42,897 nucleotides of DNA from positions 1 through 42,897 of the forward strand of contig DVJZ01000024.1 of NCBI GenBank assembly GCA_018716385.1, read 5' to 3'. The notes beneath the pieces were generated by a model. It saw only the letters and a program-made list of their open reading frames with translations, was not told where the DNA came from and ran no database searches. Both the position numbers and the translations under genes were made by a program. The DNA is from Candidatus Enterenecus merdae. Its GTDB lineage: Bacteria; Bacillota; Clostridia; Oscillospirales; Oscillospiraceae. Position 1 is the stretch's first letter. Each line of letters opens with the position of its first letter. This document shows positions 38,433-42,897 of the stretch, piece by piece.

Positions 38433-40502
38433 TCATAGGGGCCAGCTGGGCAGCCAGCGCAGGAAAGCCTGGCTGTACCACAAGGGCATATACAGGCCGG
38501 TGAGAGCGGGATAGAACAGGGCGTACAGCCCCACGGCACACCCTGTGAAGCCGTATACCGCCACCCGGCAGCCCCCCCGCCGGCGGGTGAGCATGTCGTT
38601 CATCAGGTAGGCGATGGCGAATACCAGGAACAGGACGGTGGGGAAATAGTGGTAGGCGAACAGGATGCGCCCGATGAACAGCCAGGGGACGAACTGGGAC
38701 AGGATGGCGATGAGCAGGAACAGCCCCCGGCCGCTCTTGCGGCGGATGGTCTGGATGAGCACCCCGAAGAAGGCCAGCAGGCCGCCCCAGGACACCAGGG
38801 GATTGTTGAAGGAGGCGAACAGGCTCTTGACGCCCAGGGTGCCGGCGTAGTCCAGATCCCGGTAGTACAGGATGGGACGGGCGTCCAGGATCCATTGGTA
38901 CCAGTAGGACTCATAGGGATGGGGGGTATGCACCCCCTGGTGATAGGTGAGCATGAACACCTGGTTGTCCCACACAATGGACAGCAGGTTTTGCAGGCTG
39001 GGCTGGGTCCCATCCCGGGCCGCCGCGGCAAAGACATAGGGCAGATAGGTGGCCACATAGATACAAATGGGAATTAACACAAAGAAAATAGCAGATAGGA
39101 TTACGGTGCCCACCGCGTAAGGGCCAAACCGTGGCCTGGCGATGGGGAGGGCGCTCTCACTGTCTACGAGGGCCAGCCTGCGCCACTCCCGGCGCTTGAA
39201 CAGCAGACCCAGCAGCCACAATAGGGCCAGCCCCACCCCGGCGTAGACCACCGTCCACTTGCAGGCGCAGCCCACCCCCCAGGACAGCCCGCTCAGGAAC
39301 AGGGAGGGGACAGACCGGCGCAGCTTGGACCCGGGGGGCACGGTCAGCCAGCGGTACAGGAAGTAGTAGGACAGCAAGATGAAGAACACCCCATAGGTGT
39401 CGATGGTGGAGATGCGGGTCTGCACCAGGTGCATAAAGTCGAAGGCGAACAGGCAGGTGCCGCACACGGCCACAGGGGTTTTGCCAAATAGGTTTTTGAG
39501 AAAGGCATAGAGGATGGGCAGCATGAGCACGCCAAACAAGGTGCCCATGAAGCGCCAGCCAAAGGGGGTCATGCCGAACAGGGAGATGCCCGCGGCGATG
39601 ATCAGCTTGCCCAGGGGCGGGTGGGAGACCTCGTAGGGATAGATGTTGTTCAGGTGCTCCAGGGCGGTGCGGGGGTGATAGATCTCGTCAAAATAGGAAG
39701 AGTTCAGATAGGTGGCTTTGTCCGCCCAGACGTCCGACTCGTCAAACAGGGCCTGGCCGCCGTCGGACACATACTGGGGGACCAGCGCCTCCCCCTCCCG
39801 CCACAGGGCCAGCTCGGCCAGCCACAGCCCCTCATAGCGCTGTACACTGCCCGCGGAGATGCGCCAGGTATCAGCGGTGATCACGCCGGTGGCCTGCTCC
39901 CCCTCCTGTGTCGGCTGGACCAGGTCCACCACCTCCCACTTGAGCAGCGCGTCATAGGGCTGCTCCAGGGTCAGGCGCTGCCAGCTCTGCCCGCCGTCGG
40001 CGGAGTATTCCAGCAGGTAGCTGCCTGAGCCCAGGGAGGTGTAATAGGAGAGCTTGTCCACCTGCACCGGCTGGCTGAAGGAGAAGGTGAAGGAGGTGCC
40101 GCCCTGAAAGACGGTATAGCTCTGGGGAACGTTCAGGTCACCCAGGCGGAAGAAGGCGGTGGCGGCATAGGCCAGGGTGATCACCAGCATGGGCAGCACA
40201 TCCTTGCGCTGGAAGGGATGGCGGCGCAGGGTGAGGGTCATCCGCCGGCTGCGGGTCCTGGCCTCGGCCATGGCGATCCACTCCAGGGTATAGGGCCGGG
40301 GTTTGAGGCAATACCAGTAATAGATGAAAAAGGCCAGACAGACCGCAAGCCCCACCGGCACCCAGATAGCGGCGGGGGCCAGGTTCTGAAAGAACCAGGA
40401 CAGGCCATAAGAAATGGAGTCCCACACCGAGCCGTTGCCCTGGGCAGCGGAGGGCGATGCGGACAGGGCAAGGCCGGTTAGAGGAAGGGTCGACAAATTC
40501 AT
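38433..40502 (-). CDS. Phospholipid-linked mannosyltransferase (PMT/GT39-like)
   Basis: 689 residues from ATG 40502, with AGGAGG upstream. After a first membrane helix and a soluble extracytoplasmic domain of about 170 residues (with FTFSFSQPVQVDKLSYYTSLGSG, discoidin-like), the GT39 core follows: SYFDEIYHPRTALEHLNNIYPYEVSHPPLGKLIIAAGISLFGMTPFGWRFMGTLFG, with the acidic DE catalytic motif, and about ten membrane segments. Bacterial members mannosylate secreted proteins or lipids from polyprenyl-phosphate mannose. The substrate is not given by context. Confidence 0.85.
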   Translation of the reverse strand: MNLSTLPLTGLALSASPSAAQGNGSVWDSISYGLSWFFQNLAPAAIWVPVGLAVCLAFFIYYWYCLKPRPYTLEWIAMAEARTRSRRMTLTLRRHPFQRKDVLPMLVITLAYAATAFFRLGDLNVPQSYTVFQGGTSFTFSFSQPVQVDKLSYYTSLGSGSYLLEYSADGGQSWQRLTLEQPYDALLKWEVVDLVQPTQEGEQATGVITADTWRISAGSVQRYEGLWLAELALWREGEALVPQYVSDGGQALFDESDVWADKATYLNSSYFDEIYHPRTALEHLNNIYPYEVSHPPLGKLIIAAGISLFGMTPFGWRFMGTLFGVLMLPILYAFLKNLFGKTPVAVCGTCLFAFDFMHLVQTRISTIDTYGVFFILLSYYFLYRWLTVPPGSKLRRSVPSLFLSGLSWGVGCACKWTVVYAGVGLALLWLLGLLFKRREWRRLALVDSESALPIARPRFGPYAVGTVILSAIFFVLIPICIYVATYLPYVFAAAARDGTQPSLQNLLSIVWDNQVFMLTYHQGVHTPHPYESYWYQWILDARPILYYRDLDYAGTLGVKSLFASFNNPLVSWGGLLAFFGVLIQTIRRKSGRGLFLLIAILSQFVPWLFIGRILFAYHYFPTVLFLVFAIAYLMNDMLTRRRGGCRVAVYGFTGCAVGLYALFYPALTGLYMPLWYSQAFLRWLPSWPL

Positions 40503-40741
40503 GGGGCAGCCTCCTATCGCCGCCGCGGCAGCGGCTAATTTCGGAACCGGAGGGGGTGCGAGGGCAGCGGGGGACGTTCTCCGGGACAAATCTTAGCACC
40601 ATCATACTACGAAATGAGCAGAAAGGAAAGCATTTCTTTCTGTCCCGGCGGGGCATTTTAGCAATCGAACGGCCTTGGTGCGAAAACTGAGGGGCTGTTT
40701 TCCCACCGGTAAACATTCACATTTCGTTTACAACTGCCCTA

Positions 40742-40770
40742 TTGACATTCTGGCCGGCAGGTGGTACATT
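40742..40770 (+). promoter_or_regulatory. Heat-shock operon promoter
   Basis: TTGACA (40742-40747), 17-base spacer, TACATT (40765-40770), followed directly by the CIRCE operator. Confidence 0.85.
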
Positions 40771-40774
40771 ATCT

Positions 40775-40801
40775 TTAGCACTCGGATAGCAAGAGTGCTA
40801 A
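40775..40801. promoter_or_regulatory. CIRCE operator
   Basis: TTAGCACTC-N9-GAGTGCTAA, a perfect match to the HrcA operator consensus, covering the transcription start region. Confidence 0.97.
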
Positions 40802-40824
40802 ACCGAGAAGGGGAGGGGCCGGAT

Positions 40825-41889
40825 GTGGAGCTGACCGAACGCAAGAAGAAAATTTTGCGCGCTGTGGTGGAAAGCTATATCCGCACGGCGGAACCGGTGG
40901 GCTCCAAGGCCATCCTGGAGCTGGCCGGGCTGAACGTGTCCTCGGCCACCATCCGCAACGAGCTGGCCGACCTGACCGAGCAGGGCTATCTGGAGCAGCC
41001 CCACACCTCCGCCGGGCGCATTCCCTCCCCCAAAGGCTACCGGCTATACGTCAACGAGCTGATGCAGCAGCAGCGGCTGAGCCTGGAGGAGACCCGGCAG
41101 ATCAACGAGGCGCTGCACCTGAAGATGCAGGAGCTGGACAAGGTGATCGACCAGGCTGGGCGCATGGTGTCCCAGCTGACCAACTACCCGGCCTTTGCCC
41201 TGGCGGGCAACGCCCGCAGGGCCACCATCCGCCGTTTTGAGCTGATCCTGGTGGACGGCAGCTCCTTCATCGCAGTGGTCCTGACGGACAGCAATGTGGT
41301 GCGCAACAAGCTCATCCGCCTGCCCGTCGACCTGTCCGAGCCCCAGTTGCAGCTGCTGACCACGCTGCTCAACACCTCCTTTGTGGGCAAGACGCTGGAG
41401 GAGCTCACCCCTGAGCTGATGCGGGTGGCTGAGCACGCGGCAGGCAGTTCCTACGGGCTGATCTCCCTGGTGGTCTCCTTTGCCATGGAGGTGCTGGAGA
41501 GCCTGGGGCACAGCGCGGTGGCCACCGCGGGGACCAGCCATATCCTGGACCACCCGGAGTACCGGGACGTGGGCAAGGCCCAGAAGTTGATGAGCTACCT
41601 GTCTGAGGAGCAGGCCCTGGCCCAGTCCCTCCCCCTGCCCGCCCTGGGGGACGAGAACACCAAGATTCTCATCGGCCCGGAAAACGTGGCCGAGGAGTTG
41701 AAGGATACCAGCGTGGTGCTGGCCAGCTACGACATTGGAGACGGCATGAAGGGCGTCATCGGCGTGGTGGGGCCCACCCGGATGGACTACGCCAAGGTGG
41801 CTGCCAAGCTGTCCTATGTGGCCGACGGGCTCAGCAAGCTGTTTGGGCAGACCGAGCTGCCGCCGGGCAAGCCGGAAAAGGAGGAATAG
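40825..41889 (+). CDS. hrcA: Heat-inducible transcription repressor HrcA
   Basis: 354 residues from GTG 40825, with GGGGAGGGG 6 bases upstream; the longer frame to 40675 would cross the promoter and CIRCE site. It starts VELTERKKKILRAVVESYIRTAEPVGSKAILEL, the HrcA winged helix, with SSATIRNELADLTEQGYLEQPHTSAGRIPSPKGYR. HrcA binds the CIRCE site and is kept active by GroE. It is the first gene of the operon, so it limits its own synthesis. grpE starts 6 bases after the stop. Confidence 0.95.
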   Translation: MELTERKKKILRAVVESYIRTAEPVGSKAILELAGLNVSSATIRNELADLTEQGYLEQPHTSAGRIPSPKGYRLYVNELMQQQRLSLEETRQINEALHLKMQELDKVIDQAGRMVSQLTNYPAFALAGNARRATIRRFELILVDGSSFIAVVLTDSNVVRNKLIRLPVDLSEPQLQLLTTLLNTSFVGKTLEELTPELMRVAEHAAGSSYGLISLVVSFAMEVLESLGHSAVATAGTSHILDHPEYRDVGKAQKLMSYLSEEQALAQSLPLPALGDENTKILIGPENVAEELKDTSVVLASYDIGDGMKGVIGVVGPTRMDYAKVAAKLSYVADGLSKLFGQTELPPGKPEKEE

Positions 41890-41895
41890 CAGCCC

Positions 41896-42489
41896 ATGTC
41901 CGAAAAGAAGAAAGACAGACAGAAAGCCGCCGCCCAGCCGGCGGCCCCGGAGCAGGCCGCCGACCCCCAGCAGGCCGCCAGCGCTCAGCAGCCGGCCCAG
42001 GAGCAGGCATCCGTCCCACCCCAGGAGGGACAGGAGGGACTGGGCCAGGGAGCCGAGCTCCAGCAGGCCCAGGCGGCCCTGGCCGACCAGCAGGAGCAGT
42101 ACCTGCGCTTGGCTGCGGAGTATGACAACTACCGCAAGCGCACGGCCAAGGAGAAGGAGTCAGCTTGGGTCCAGGCCCGGGCGGACACGGTGGCCGCCTT
42201 CCTGCCCGTTTATGACAACCTGGAGCGGGCCCTGAAGCAGCAGACCCAGGACGAGGCGTACGCCAAGGGCGTGGAGATGACCATGAAGGGGCTGCAGGAC
42301 GTGCTGGCCAAGCTGGGCGTGGAGCAGATCCCCGCCCTGGGCGAGCGCTTTGACCCCAACTGCCACAACGCAGTGATGCATGTGGAGGATGAATCGGTGG
42401 GGGAGAGCACCGTGGTAGAGGTCTTCCAGCAGGGCTTTGCCTGCGGGGACAAGGTCATCCGGGTTGCCATGGTCAAAGTTGCAAATTAG
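41896..42489 (+). CDS. grpE: Nucleotide exchange factor GrpE
   Basis: 197 residues. A low-complexity Ala/Gln/Pro-rich N-terminus (1-55) precedes a long coiled coil (DQQEQYLRLAAEYDNYRKRT) and the beta domain with GERFDPNCHNAVMHVEDESVGESTVVEVFQQGFACGDKVIRVAMVKVA. It releases ADP from DnaK. The N-terminal Gln/Ala run is unusually long. It is followed by dnaK after a 91-base gap. Confidence 0.95.
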   Translation: MSEKKKDRQKAAAQPAAPEQAADPQQAASAQQPAQEQASVPPQEGQEGLGQGAELQQAQAALADQQEQYLRLAAEYDNYRKRTAKEKESAWVQARADTVAAFLPVYDNLERALKQQTQDEAYAKGVEMTMKGLQDVLAKLGVEQIPALGERFDPNCHNAVMHVEDESVGESTVVEVFQQGFACGDKVIRVAMVKVAN

Positions 42490-42541
42490 GAATTAGGAAT
42501 GGACGCGGATGGACAATCGGAAGCGCGTCTTCACAAGTTAA

Positions 42542-42897
<356 letters not shown>

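Noticed and set aside
40675-40824. Longer start for HrcA
   Set aside because: It would translate the promoter and CIRCE operator; GTG 40825 has a strong ribosome site and matches the family start.

Overview
The window looks like chromosome from a moderately high-GC Gram-positive gut Clostridium relative, most likely order Oscillospirales (Flavonifractor or Pseudoflavonifractor type). The evidence is a T-box ahead of thrS, a CIRCE/HrcA-controlled grpE-dnaK operon, a DUF368 (PopT-type) protein, a DUF3793-flavodoxin pair, a PadR-HAAS module and a Tn916-type sigma/HTH_16/serine-recombinase module. The genus is an inference; no rRNA is present.

Bases 1-5600 are accessory and visibly richer in A+T than the rest. 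Bases 1-694 are the end of one integrative element that sits in a tRNA-Leu(UAG) gene: two excisionase-like genes read off the left edge, and a displaced 3' tRNA fragment with its terminator follows (695-789). Next to it is a compact second element, about 965-5351, flanked by 10-bp direct repeats. It carries a leader ORF with an interleaved (pseudoknot-like) stem structure, a CD3324-type regulator, an Ntn hydrolase, a Vat/CatB-like acetyltransferase, a sigma factor, an HTH_16 protein and a serine recombinase. The recombinase gene runs out through the right repeat into chromosomal DNA, and joining the two ends in silico gives it a clean stop. Two copies of a 110-bp repeat with compensatory stem changes lie just outside the element.

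Bases 5600-22700 are chromosomal: a DUF1801/HD/thioredoxin-fold operon, an FMN reductase, an arginase-fold enzyme, two lipoproteins (amidase and C39-like), a DUF368 protein, a PiT phosphate transporter with its DUF47 partner, sfsA, DUF1643, a DUF1538 membrane protein with a tandem PII-like partner, and psuK-psuG for pseudouridine salvage.

Bases 22700-28400 are a smaller variable island. It has a tandem duplication of a VanZ gene with a 114-residue unknown gene, a HicAB-like pair whose toxin lacks a good start, a membrane protein, a secreted-protein pseudogene with two frameshifts, and a divergent PadR/HAAS/secreted-protein operon.

Bases 28400-42897 are housekeeping: asnS, an apparently metal-regulated DUF3793-flavodoxin pair, a cysteine desulfurase, a WYL regulator with an operator on its promoter, thrS with its T-box, an XRE regulator, rpiB, a PHP phosphatase, a GT39-type mannosyltransferase, and the hrcA-grpE-dnaK heat-shock operon, which leaves the window inside dnaK.
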